A stretch of DNA of 64,000 bases from Acidisphaera sp. S103. Lineage in GTDB: Bacteria; Pseudomonadota; Alphaproteobacteria; Acetobacterales; Acetobacteraceae. Under the pieces are notes generated by a model. It saw only the letters and a program-made list of their open reading frames with translations, was not told where the DNA came from and did no database searches. Shown piece by piece: positions 49,974-58,507 of the stretch (position 1 is its first letter; each line of letters begins with the position of its first letter). Location: contig NZ_LMUJ01000101.1 of the NCBI RefSeq assembly GCF_009765975.1, positions 62,685 through 126,684 on the forward strand, read 5' to 3'. The position numbers and the translations under genes are program-made.

Positions 49974-50948
49974 ATGACTATTCGCGTCGGCATTGTAGGG
50001 ATCAGCGGTTTTGGCGGCGGCGAGGCGATGCGCCTGATCGCGAGCCACCCGTCTTTCGAGCTGATCTACGCCGCGGGCGAGGGCAGCGCCGGCAGCCGTT
50101 TGATGGACCGCTTCCCCGGCGTGCCGGCCAGGCTGGCGGAACTGGTGATCGAGAAGTGGGACCCTGCGACCCTGCCGAAGCTCGACGTGCTGTTCGCGTC
50201 GCTGCCCACGGGCGCCTCAGCCGAGGCGCTGGCGCGCGTCTCCAAGGACGTGAAGATCGTCGACATCGGCGGCGACCACCGTTACGTCGAGGGTTGGGCG
50301 TACGGCCTGGCCGACGTCTGGCCGGCCCGGATCGAGGGTCAGACCCGCGTTGCCAACCCCGGCTGCTTCCCCGCGGCGACGCTGACCGCGCTGGCGCCGT
50401 TGCTGGTCAACAAGCTGATCGAGCCCGGCAACATCGTTATCGACGCCAAGACCGGCATCTCTGGCGCCGGCCGGGGCGGGGGCGGCACGTTCGGCTACGC
50501 CGAGAGCAACGAGAACCTGGTGCCCTACAGTCCGCTCAAGCACGTCCACATGCCCGAGATGGCCAAGACGATAGATCTTCTGAGCGGCGGCAGCGCGGCC
50601 GGGCTGGTGTTCACGCCACATCTGGTGCCGATGACCCGCGGTATACTCGCCACCATCTATTGCCGCGGCCGCGCCACCACGGGCCAATGCCTGGACGCGG
50701 CTCGGCGCTTCTATGCCGGACGGGCGTTTGTCCGCGTGACCGACCAGCCGCCACAGACCAAATGGGCGACCGGCTCGAACCTCGCGTTCGTCAGCTATGC
50801 GGCCGATCCGGAGCGCAACCTGGTGATCGCGATGGGCGTGGTCGACAATCTCGGCAAGGGAGCGGCCGGGCAGGCGGTGCAGAATGCGAACCTGATCTGC
50901 GGCCTGTCGGAAACCGCGGGGCTGGACGGCGTGCCTGTCTGGCCATGA
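49974..50948 (+). CDS. argC: N-acetyl-gamma-glutamyl-phosphate reductase
   Basis: 324 aa. The dinucleotide fold starts RVGIVGISGFGGGEAMRLIASHP, the catalytic cysteine is in VANPGCFPAATLTALAPL, and the substrate/histidine segment is VFTPHLVPMTRGILATIYCR. It reduces N-acetylglutamyl phosphate with NADPH in arginine synthesis. It follows a strong terminator by 30 bases and ends before an empty gap, so it is a separate unit. Length is slightly shorter than the usual 340-350 but the fold is complete. Confidence 0.93.
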   Translation: MTIRVGIVGISGFGGGEAMRLIASHPSFELIYAAGEGSAGSRLMDRFPGVPARLAELVIEKWDPATLPKLDVLFASLPTGASAEALARVSKDVKIVDIGGDHRYVEGWAYGLADVWPARIEGQTRVANPGCFPAATLTALAPLLVNKLIEPGNIVIDAKTGISGAGRGGGGTFGYAESNENLVPYSPLKHVHMPEMAKTIDLLSGGSAAGLVFTPHLVPMTRGILATIYCRGRATTGQCLDAARRFYAGRAFVRVTDQPPQTKWATGSNLAFVSYAADPERNLVIAMGVVDNLGKGAAGQAVQNANLICGLSETAGLDGVPVWP

Positions 50949-51243
50949 GGGCTTTTGTCTCGGGCGCTGTGGGTTCCAGGCGAAGTGCGACGGGTAGGGC
51001 GGAGCGGCGGACGGGCGCGGAGCCCTGCTGTCGCGCAGAGCCCGACCACCGCTCCGTGGTGCTCACCTCAACAGCCGCGGGTTTTCCGAAGCGTGCAGGC
51101 AGGCGAGCGAGGCACGTAGATCGGTCGCGCAGAGCGGACGTCGGGAGGTTCGGCTAGGGGTGGAAGACGCGCCTAAACCTCGAACAATTTGTAGAGCGAT
51201 GTCGGATGCCGATAAGCTCTGTCGTCGTTCCGACGAGACGGGC

Positions 51244-51696
51244 ATGAGGATCTTCGACGTGAACGTGCAGGCGCAAATCGACCGATATATCGACGCTCAG
51301 GACCCGCCAAAGCGGGACGATATCGAAGCCATACAACGGCTCATCCTCGCCGCGTCGCCGAACTGCAAGCTGTGGTTCCTGGATGGCAGGGACAGCGACA
51401 ACAAAATCGTCACCAACGAGAACATCGGATACGGGACGCAGACGCTGAAATACGCGGGCGGCGGAACCCGGGAATTCTACCGGGTCGGCCTAAGCTCAAA
51501 CGCAACCGGAATTTCCCTCTACCTCATGGGGATCGAGGACAAGAAATACCTGCCCGAAACCTATGGCGGGAAAATCGGCAAGGCGAAGGTCACCGCCTAT
51601 TGCGTCAGGTTCAGTCGCCTCAAGGACTTAAACCTCGACATATTGGAAGAGATGATCGCGACCCACATGACCCAGGGCGCGTCCAGCGTCGCCTAG
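51244..51696 (+). CDS. DUF1801 domain protein
   Basis: 150 aa from the ATG at 51244; ATG at 51199 or GTG at 51160 are alternatives, but the family begins near IFDVNVQAQIDRYIDAQ. DUF1801 marks are DDIEAIQRLILAASPNCKLWFLDGRD, a central NENIGYGTQTLKYAGGGTREFYRVGLSSNATGISLYLMG and LPETYGGKIGKAKVTAYCVRFSRLKDLN. The family (YdhG-like) has an unknown role and a two-domain alpha/beta look. The upstream gap of about 295 bases shows no gene. Confidence 0.78.
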   Translation: MRIFDVNVQAQIDRYIDAQDPPKRDDIEAIQRLILAASPNCKLWFLDGRDSDNKIVTNENIGYGTQTLKYAGGGTREFYRVGLSSNATGISLYLMGIEDKKYLPETYGGKIGKAKVTAYCVRFSRLKDLNLDILEEMIATHMTQGASSVA

Positions 51697-51739
51697 GAGG
51701 CACTTGCGTGGCCCGGCACAGCTACTTGTTTCGGTCGCC

Positions 51740-52399
51740 ATGGACGAACTGGTAGATGGTCTCGTGGCAGATCTGGCGTCGGCCGCCGGCCTCGAGCCGC
51801 TTACAATCAAAGACCGCATAATGAATATTATGTTAAATGAGAGATGGCCCTTGCGGCCGGTCCCGGGTCCGTGGCACCCCCGGCATATGTCCGATCGCCC
51901 CATGCCCGACCGGTTTATCATCGCCGCGACGGTCGATCGCCTGATCTACGGCGACGAAACCACGTTCGATCCCGATGACGCCCGACTGCTGTTGGACTCG
52001 CTGCCGCGCAAGCCGTCACCGTGGATCCAGATTGGCGTCGCCGGCAAGATGTCCGGCGGCTCCAGCCGAGGTTTCGCCGCCGGCGTCGGCGATGTGTCGA
52101 TCAAGGACGGCAAGGACCGGCAGTTCCATTACAACTCCGGCGGCGATGCCTATACCCGGGCTGGCCAATGGAAGCTGATGTGGGTCGGCAAGCGAACACG
52201 CCAGTACGTTGAGATTGAACAAGTCATGGCCGACGCCACCGACGACGGCCGCGGCGCTCTGATCTGCTATGACAGCGATGGCACGCCGGTCCGCATGGAT
52301 ATCCGTTTCAATCGATCGTTCAGGCTGTTCTGGTCGCCGGTGGTGCTGATGTTTCCCGGCTGGAAAGCCTGGAAAACGCCAGCCACCGGACTGCCATAA
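51740..52399 (+). CDS. Hypothetical protein, possible DUF2267-like start
   Basis: About 219 aa from ATG at 51740. The first 35 residues (MDELVDGLVADLASAAGLEPLTIKDR) look like the start of DUF2267-type helices, then the text changes to a proline-rich join (RWPLRPVPGPWHPRH). From about 51887 (MSDRPMPDRFIIAATVDRLI) a separate globular part begins, with WIQIGVAGKMSGGSSRGFAAGVGDVSIKDGKDRQFHYNSGG and LFWSPVVLMFPGW. It may be two genes fused, or the real start is 51887. An AT-rich palindrome CATAAT-gaat-ATTATG at 51812-51827 could be a promoter for the latter. No family identified for the main part. Confidence 0.45.
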   Translation: MDELVDGLVADLASAAGLEPLTIKDRIMNIMLNERWPLRPVPGPWHPRHMSDRPMPDRFIIAATVDRLIYGDETTFDPDDARLLLDSLPRKPSPWIQIGVAGKMSGGSSRGFAAGVGDVSIKDGKDRQFHYNSGGDAYTRAGQWKLMWVGKRTRQYVEIEQVMADATDDGRGALICYDSDGTPVRMDIRFNRSFRLFWSPVVLMFPGWKAWKTPATGLP

Positions 52400-52409
52400 C
52401 GTCAGAAGA

Positions 52410-52904
52410 TCATCCCACACTGCGCTGTAAAATCAGTAAATCCAGCGACGTTGGTTCCCGGATACCGGCGATCGTCAGGCCGGCATGCACCTGGCCCCGG
52501 TGATGGGCCTGATGGTTGAAGAAATGCGTCAGCGCCGGCCCGACCGCCTGCCGAAACGTCTTCCCGGTCGAGTTCTGATAGACGATCTCCCGATCATACG
52601 TCTCCAATCCGGTGACGAAGGCGAAAATCCGGTCGTCCTCCTGCTCGCGCGCCGCACGTAGTTCGGCAAAATCATCGTAGAGGATCTGGTTCAACCGCTC
52701 CGGTTGCGGCCCTTCGCCGGTAAACCGCCGCATCCAGATGTAATCCGCCACCAGCATATGGTTCAGCGTCCCGTGCAGGCTGCCGAAGAACAGCCCGGCG
52801 CCTTGCTTGCGCACCGCATCCGGCAAAGTTGCGGCGTCATCGTAGACCCGGCGGTTCGCCCAGTGGTTATACGCCGCCAGTTGGTCGAAATGGGATTTCA
52901 ACAT
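52410..52904 (-). CDS. DinB family protein
   Basis: 164 aa four-helix-bundle protein. The start at 52904 follows AGGAGG by 6 bases and begins MLKSHFDQLAAYNHWANRRVYDDAATLP. Conserved metal-site histidines lie in SLHGTLNHMLVADYIWMRRF and LTHFFNHQAHHRGQVHAGLTIAG. DinB-fold proteins often act as metal-dependent thiol transferases; here the substrate is unknown. It is divergent from a LysR regulator 90 bases away, which may control it. Confidence 0.87.
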   Translation of the reverse strand: MLKSHFDQLAAYNHWANRRVYDDAATLPDAVRKQGAGLFFGSLHGTLNHMLVADYIWMRRFTGEGPQPERLNQILYDDFAELRAAREQEDDRIFAFVTGLETYDREIVYQNSTGKTFRQAVGPALTHFFNHQAHHRGQVHAGLTIAGIREPTSLDLLILQRSVG

Positions 52905-52994
52905 CACGGCCTCCTGCCTGATAACGCGACGATCCTGGCGCAAATTGCTGATCAGAGGTAGTGAGAAGGTGGCCTTGCATCATGAGGATATCTC

Positions 52995-53834
52995 ATGCCC
53001 CTGCCCTCCCTACGCGCTTTGAAGGCCTTCGCCGAAACATCGCGCACCGGCAGTTTGGCGGCAGCGGCTCGGGTGCTGAATGTGACGCCCTCGGCGGTGT
53101 CGCACCTGCTGCGGGAACTCGAACAATCCCTTGCGATCAGTCTGTTCGCCGGTAAAGGTCAACTGACCGAGGTCGGCGGCAAACTGGGCCAGCGGCTGGC
53201 CGCCGCGTTCGACGCGATCGACGTGGCGGTCACCGAGGCTCGCCATCAGGCAGGTGACGTCCGGGTTTCTGCGCTGTCGAGTTTCCTCACCCTATGGCTG
53301 GTGCCGCGACTGGGTGGGTTTCAGTCGCTGCATCCGGACACGCGCCTGCTGCTCAGCACCGGCATGCGCCCGGTGGACCTGGCCGCCGAACCGTATGAGT
53401 GCGCCATCCGCTGGGGCCGCGGTGGCTGGCCAAACCTGGACGCGACGCTGCTGTTCCGGGACCGGCCGGTTGTCGTAACCAATCCCCGGCTGCTGCAATC
53501 GGACCCGAGGTCCCTGCCCCGCCTCGCCGCCGGCACGCGCCCGGATGACTGGCCGCTGGTCGCCGCCGCGCTGGGCTGGCCGGACGCGATGCCGGCCCTG
53601 ACGTTCGAAACCCGAGCACTGGCGGTGCAGGCGGCGGTGGCGGGCATGGGTTCGGCTGTCGTGGATCGCAACCTGGTGGCCGACATGCTGGCCGCCGGGA
53701 TGCTGGCGGAGATCGCGCCGGACCCAGCGGTCTACGCCGCCGAGGGCCACTGGTTCGTCGCCCTGCCCGATCGTTTGCGCAATCGTTCGGTGCGGCAATT
53801 CCGCGACTGGCTGGTTGGGGAGGCCGGGCGGTAG
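52995..53834 (+). CDS. LysR-family transcriptional regulator (GcvA-like)
   Basis: 279 aa. N-terminal winged helix: PLPSLRALKAFAETSRTGSLAAAARVLNVTPSAVSHLLRELEQSLAISLFAG, in the GcvA/AmpR subgroup style. The effector-binding domain (residues about 90-275) has VRVSALSSFLTLWLVPRLGGFQSLHPDTRLLLS and EPYECAIRWGRGGWP, then AVVDRNLVADMLAAGML. It likely regulates itself and the divergent DinB gene. The effector is unknown. Downstream, about 240 bases of empty DNA lead to the end of the convergent large regulator gene. Confidence 0.88.
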   Translation: MPLPSLRALKAFAETSRTGSLAAAARVLNVTPSAVSHLLRELEQSLAISLFAGKGQLTEVGGKLGQRLAAAFDAIDVAVTEARHQAGDVRVSALSSFLTLWLVPRLGGFQSLHPDTRLLLSTGMRPVDLAAEPYECAIRWGRGGWPNLDATLLFRDRPVVVTNPRLLQSDPRSLPRLAAGTRPDDWPLVAAALGWPDAMPALTFETRALAVQAAVAGMGSAVVDRNLVADMLAAGMLAEIAPDPAVYAAEGHWFVALPDRLRNRSVRQFRDWLVGEAGR

Positions 53835-54075
53835 GGATCGCGTACAAGCAAACGCTCGCATTTCGACAGCTTGGTTTTCCACCTTTCCACCACGATTTGT
53901 CCAAAATGGCCCAGTGACTGCGAAGCTGTGCCTTTTGGCCGAGGGCTTCGAGGCATCCGATCTGTGTGCTGCGAAAGCGCTTCTGGACAAACTGCCAGGA
54001 TGACGCGCGTTCACTGTGACCGACGAGCCACGCCGGTGTCGAGCTCACGGGCCGTCATCACGTCAGGGATGCCTG

Positions 54076-56967
54076 TTATCCAGCGCCTCTCGAGAGCGCA
54101 TCGAGCATGGTCCGGGCAGCCCGCAGGTCAGCCGTGGCAAAGCCTTCGGTGAACCGTTCGTAGACCGGCAGCAGAATTACTCTGGCTTCGTCTTCTCGCC
54201 TTTGCGTGACCCGAAACCGCGCAAGGCTAAGCGCGATCCGCAGTTCCCAGAATAAAGCGCCCTGGTCGCGGGCTATCTCACCCGCTTGGTTGAAGCAATC
54301 TTCGGCTGTGAAGCCCGACCGATCCGCGGCTTGCAGTAGCAATACCTCACCCTTGATGCGAAGAAGTTCGGGCAGATACCATACCTGGGCGTCCCGCTGA
54401 CTGGCGTTGGTGATCGCGTCATCCACGGCATTGAGTGCCTCGCCGAATCGTCCGACTCCGGCGAATGCTTGCGCGAGCGTGCCCTTGGCCTCCTGATCGT
54501 AGAAGTACTGCCGGGTCTGACCATCCACGTCGAACTCGCCGCGCAGTGTGCTCAAGGCTTCCGAGAACGCGCCGCGCTCGACCATCACCTGGCCTTCCAG
54601 GAAGCGCCCCATAGCCTGCAAAAATGGGGCGTTCAGCCTTGTCGAGAGATTGGTCAATCGTGCGATCTCCCGATCAGCGGTGACCAGATCGCCTGTCATG
54701 ATCGCGATCCGGCATATACCGAAAGTAAAGACCCGATGAAGGGATAGGTGGGGATCCGCGGCGTTTAACTCATCGAGGCTTGCCTGGGCTTCGTTGGACG
54801 CCCGTTCCGCGAAACCCCGCAGCAACAGCATCTCAGCCAGCAGTATCCGGGACATCGAAGGGTGATGGGCCGGGAAGGACCAGAACGTTGGATGTTGATC
54901 GTCGACGGCGAAGCGAAACCGAAGAGAGCGTTCAAAAGACCGCTGAGCTTCGTGAAGCCTGCCACGAAGAAACTGCAGATAACCCATACGCCGATCGGCA
55001 GCTGCGACCGTCGCCGGGTCGCCGATGCGATCGGCAGTTTGCCGGAGCTGTTCCACGGCTGTCCTCGCCGTACCGTAGTTCCGGCCTGTGTCAGTCAACG
55101 CTGCCAAAGTCACCAAGGCCCAGACCTGCGTATCAAGATCATCCAGGATTTCAGCGAACTCAAGGGCTTCGGCCGCCATGGTTTGGGTCCGCTCCGACAT
55201 TCCCTCGGTGATGTACAACACAGTTCCGAGCGCAACTTGCAACAACATCCGCCGCCACATGTTTTGCCGCGTATCCGGCTTCAGACCGAGCAGTGCGTGT
55301 TCGCAGCGCTCACGACACTCGCTGTTCAGCCCGCGATGCAGCCAGACCGGCGCATAAGCAGCAGTGAGGTCGCGGCCAATATCTGTGTCCCCGACGGGAG
55401 AGAAAGACCAGTCGAGCGCCGCGCGAACATTGTCGATTTCACGCATGCGGCTGATCAGGTCCGCGTTCGACAAGCGCATGTTCAAATCGGATTGGTGTGG
55501 CGCGAACAGATCGCGATAGAAGGCCGCGTGCCGCCGGGCAACCACGTTGACCTGGTCGTGCAATGCAAGCTTCTCGAGCGCGTAGGCTCGAACCGTCTCC
55601 AGCAGATACCAGCGGAACGTAGCTCCGTTGTTGTCCAGCGTGACCAACGATTTGATGACGAGATTTGCGACGCAATTCATGACCCCGGATGGACCGAGAT
55701 CGCTATCGTTCATGACCGCAACGACTGCATCAAAAGTAAACCCGGCCGAGAAGATAGCGAGCCGGTGAAACAGCGACCGTTCCGGCTCGGGCAGCAGCTC
55801 ATGACTCCAATCAAGTGTCGCGCGCAGCGTTTGTTGCCTGGGCATCGCAGTGCGACGCCCGCTGGTCAACAGCGCGAAGCGGTCACCCAGGCTGAGAGCC
55901 ACTTGTCTCACTCCAAGTGTGGCCGCACGCGCTGCGGCGAATTCAATGGCAAGTGGTATGCCGTCGAGATGCCGGCAGATCGCGCCGATCATCGGGAGAT
56001 TTTCGGCATGCGGCGAGAAATTCGAGTCCAGGGCTTTTACTCGCGCGATGAAAAGCTCGACTGCGCTGTGTTCAAGAATGTAGTGCGGCTCGTGCCGCTC
56101 TCGGGTCGGCACGTCGAGCGGCGGTACTTGATACACATGCTCGCCGTCGATCCGAAAAATTTCGCGGCTCGTTGTCAATAGAGTGACGTTTGGGCACTTT
56201 CGGAGGAGGGTTTCGGCGAACTCAGCCGCCGCGGCAATGACATGCTCGCAATTATCAAGGACTAAGAGAAGCTTCTGTGCACCGATGCCGCGCGCGACAA
56301 ACTCCGCTGACATCCGTTCCAGACCCACAGGAAGCCTGAGTGCATTGGCCGCCATGGATGGCAAGACTGCCGGGTCCGACAGTGACGCCAGCTCGACCAA
56401 CCAGGCGCCGTCGGGGAACTCCCCGACAACACCGCGAGCGGCTTGCATGGCAAGTCCGGTTTTGCCGATGCCACCGGGTCCGGTCAGGGTCACGACCCGA
56501 TAGGCGGACATGAGGTCGCGCAATCGGGCTATTGCCCTCGTTCGACCAATGAGGCGTGTGACGGCCGCAGGAAAATGGGTCACCGGGGATTCACGGTCGA
56601 CCCGCATCCGTTGCAAGCCGACCGGAGGCGCAGTCGCATCATGACGCCGGACCGTCCAATCGCCGAGCAAGCGATAGCCGCGGCCTGACTCGGTCTTCAG
56701 CAAGCGCCGGTTCGGCCCCAGCGCCTTACGAACCGCCGCCGCATGAACATGCAGCGTGTTTTCCGTGACGACCGCACCGGGCCAGATGCGATCCATCAGC
56801 TCGCTTTTGGTAACCAGTTCACCAGCCGATCGAGCGAGAAGCTCGATAATCTCGAAGGCGCGGCCGCCGACCGGCACAGGGGAACCAAGGACTCGGAGTT
56901 CGCGGCGGGCAAGGTCTATCTCGCAATCGCCCGAGGCGTGAGCCAACCAAATGTTCTCGTCAGGCAT
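54076..56967 (-). CDS. Winged-helix/STAND ATPase/TPR transcriptional regulator
   Basis: 963 aa. Residues about 10-105 form an OmpR/PhoB-type winged helix (RELRVLGSPVPVGGRAFEIIELLARSAGELVTKSELMDRIWPGAVVTENTLHVHAAAVRKALG). A STAND ATPase follows: Walker A GPGGIGKT at 163-170 and Walker B LLLVLDN at 233-239, then helical domains. The C-terminal half (about 560-963) is a long TPR-like superhelix that would sense a ligand or partner. There is no receiver domain. Such proteins are ATP-switched activators of nearby or distant genes; the target here is unknown. It is convergent with LysR and divergent from the IS6 remnant region. Confidence 0.82.
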   Translation of the reverse strand: MPDENIWLAHASGDCEIDLARRELRVLGSPVPVGGRAFEIIELLARSAGELVTKSELMDRIWPGAVVTENTLHVHAAAVRKALGPNRRLLKTESGRGYRLLGDWTVRRHDATAPPVGLQRMRVDRESPVTHFPAAVTRLIGRTRAIARLRDLMSAYRVVTLTGPGGIGKTGLAMQAARGVVGEFPDGAWLVELASLSDPAVLPSMAANALRLPVGLERMSAEFVARGIGAQKLLLVLDNCEHVIAAAAEFAETLLRKCPNVTLLTTSREIFRIDGEHVYQVPPLDVPTRERHEPHYILEHSAVELFIARVKALDSNFSPHAENLPMIGAICRHLDGIPLAIEFAAARAATLGVRQVALSLGDRFALLTSGRRTAMPRQQTLRATLDWSHELLPEPERSLFHRLAIFSAGFTFDAVVAVMNDSDLGPSGVMNCVANLVIKSLVTLDNNGATFRWYLLETVRAYALEKLALHDQVNVVARRHAAFYRDLFAPHQSDLNMRLSNADLISRMREIDNVRAALDWSFSPVGDTDIGRDLTAAYAPVWLHRGLNSECRERCEHALLGLKPDTRQNMWRRMLLQVALGTVLYITEGMSERTQTMAAEALEFAEILDDLDTQVWALVTLAALTDTGRNYGTARTAVEQLRQTADRIGDPATVAAADRRMGYLQFLRGRLHEAQRSFERSLRFRFAVDDQHPTFWSFPAHHPSMSRILLAEMLLLRGFAERASNEAQASLDELNAADPHLSLHRVFTFGICRIAIMTGDLVTADREIARLTNLSTRLNAPFLQAMGRFLEGQVMVERGAFSEALSTLRGEFDVDGQTRQYFYDQEAKGTLAQAFAGVGRFGEALNAVDDAITNASQRDAQVWYLPELLRIKGEVLLLQAADRSGFTAEDCFNQAGEIARDQGALFWELRIALSLARFRVTQRREDEARVILLPVYERFTEGFATADLRAARTMLDALSRGAG

Positions 56968-57127
56968 ATCTGCCGCCCGCTATGGGGTTGCTTCCAACTT
57001 GTTCGGCAGTCAGCCGACGACATGACGATTGCAGCACATCAGCCAGGGCCGGGAAAGCCGGCGGTTTGCCAGGGTTCGGCAGCAGAAATTCCATGTAACC
57101 ACCATTTCGGTGGTACGATGGTTCAGT

Positions 57128-57253
57128 CTGGATATCCTGGTGCAGGAGAAACGCGATGGCGGGGCCGCCAAGCGGTTCTTCAAGCGACTGCTTCAAGGAC
57201 TGCAATACAGACCGAAGCGCCTCGTCACTGACGGTCTGCGCTCAGCTAGCTGA
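57128..57253 (+). pseudogene. IS6-family transposase fragment
   Basis: One frame reads LDILVQEKRDGGAAKRFFKRLLQGLQYRPKRLVTDGLRSA before a stop. This is an internal piece of an IS6/IS26-type DDE transposase, including the second aspartate (VTDxLRS). No start region, no C-terminal part and no terminal inverted repeats are seen nearby, so it is a scrap of an old insertion. It lies between the STAND regulator and the second TRAP operon. Confidence 0.8.
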
Positions 57254-57477
57254 CCCAGCGATACGATGATACCTGTGACAAAGCCACGGAGCTATTTACA
57301 CAGACTTCCGGACACTCCCATCGAGGCGTAAAGATCGTCACGGTGCTCGACTTCCTTGTCCTGAGCAAAAGCATTCGCTGAAAGGCTGACACTCCCGGTT
57401 GACGCGCATCGCGCGGCGTGATTGTCGTCCCTCCGACACGACCGACACAGGCCGTGACCACCAGGAGGATTGATCCA
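57254..57477. other. Leader region of the second TRAP operon
   Basis: No gene is seen in this stretch. It joins the end of the IS6 scrap to the TRAP binding-protein gene, whose ribosome binding site AGGAGG (57464-57469) precedes the ATG at 57478. I see no confident promoter boxes or strong hairpins. Bases 56968-57127 on the other side of the scrap also appear non-coding. Confidence 0.4.
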
Positions 57478-58491
57478 ATGCCCGCGCTGATAACCCGCAA
57501 ACAGTTCCTGACCGGCGCGGCTGCCGCTACCAGTGTCCTGGCGACCCGCCCCGTTCGGGCCGCTCGTACCACCGTCATCCGCCTCGGAGTCGATCTGCCC
57601 ACCGACCATCCGACCACCATCAACGCCACCGCAGCAGCGAAAAAGATCAAGGATCAGACCGACGGCGCCGTCGACGTCCAGATCTTCCCCAACAACCAGT
57701 TGGGCAACGACACCCACATGCTGTCCAACCTGCGCTCCGGCGCGATCCAGATGATGGCGATCGGCGACAACATCCTGGCGACCCTGGTGCCCAGCGCGGC
57801 GATCGACAACATCGGTTTCGCCTTCAAGACCCCCGACATGGCCTGGAGCACGCTGGACGGTCCTGTGGGCGACATCGTCCGAACCGACATCGCCAAGACC
57901 GGCCTGGTGGCGATGCACCGCATCTGGGACGAGGGTTTCCGCCAGATCACCACCAGTACCAAGCAGATCAACACCCCCGAGGACCTGCACGGGTTCAAGA
58001 TCCGCGTCCCGCCCAGCCCGATCTCGCTGTCGCTGTTCCAGAGCCTCGGCGCCGCGCCGACCACGATGAACGTCTCGGAACTCTACACCGCCCTGCAAAC
58101 CCACGTCGTCGACGGCCAGGAAAACCCGCTCGGGAATATCGAGACGGAAAAGTTCTACCAGGTGCAGAAATACTGCTCGATGACCGGGCACATGTGGGTC
58201 GGCTACTGGGTGCTGGTCAACGCCACCTTCTGGAACACCATCCCGGCGAACTACCGCAAGATCATCGAGGACAATTTTGACGCCGCCGCCCTGCAGCAGC
58301 GCATCGACAACCAGAAGCTGGACGGCTCGCTGGAAGCGAAGCTGAAGGAACAGGGCATGACCTTCGCCACGCCTGATAAGTCGCTGTTCCAGGACGCGCT
58401 GGCGAAAGCCGGATTTTACAAGACCTGGAAGGCCAAGTTCACGCCGGAACTGTGGGCGGCGCTGCAGAAAGCCACCGGCCTGGCCGCCTGA
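57478..58491 (+). CDS. dctP: TRAP transporter solute-binding protein, Tat-like signal
   Basis: 337 aa. The start MPALITRKQFLTGAAAATSVLATRPVRAA resembles a Tat leader without the full twin arginine (TRKQFL). Mature part: VIRLGVDLPTDHPTTINATAAAKKIKDQTDGAVDVQIFPNNQLGNDTHMLSNLRSGAIQM, FKIRVPPSPISLSLFQSLGAAPTTMNVSELYTALQTHVVDGQENPLGNI, which are standard DctP segments with the carboxylate-binding arginine in KIRVP. It feeds the fused DctQM permease that begins 16 bases later. The ligand may be the GMC oxidoreductase's substrate or a related acid, which is inference. Confidence 0.9.
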   Translation: MPALITRKQFLTGAAAATSVLATRPVRAARTTVIRLGVDLPTDHPTTINATAAAKKIKDQTDGAVDVQIFPNNQLGNDTHMLSNLRSGAIQMMAIGDNILATLVPSAAIDNIGFAFKTPDMAWSTLDGPVGDIVRTDIAKTGLVAMHRIWDEGFRQITTSTKQINTPEDLHGFKIRVPPSPISLSLFQSLGAAPTTMNVSELYTALQTHVVDGQENPLGNIETEKFYQVQKYCSMTGHMWVGYWVLVNATFWNTIPANYRKIIEDNFDAAALQQRIDNQKLDGSLEAKLKEQGMTFATPDKSLFQDALAKAGFYKTWKAKFTPELWAALQKATGLAA

Positions 58492-58507
58492 TCCAAGGCC
58501 ACACACG

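Noticed and set aside
51160-51243. GTG start for the DUF1801 protein
   Set aside because: The added residues have no family likeness; the ATG at 51244 begins where the family begins, though 51199 stays possible.
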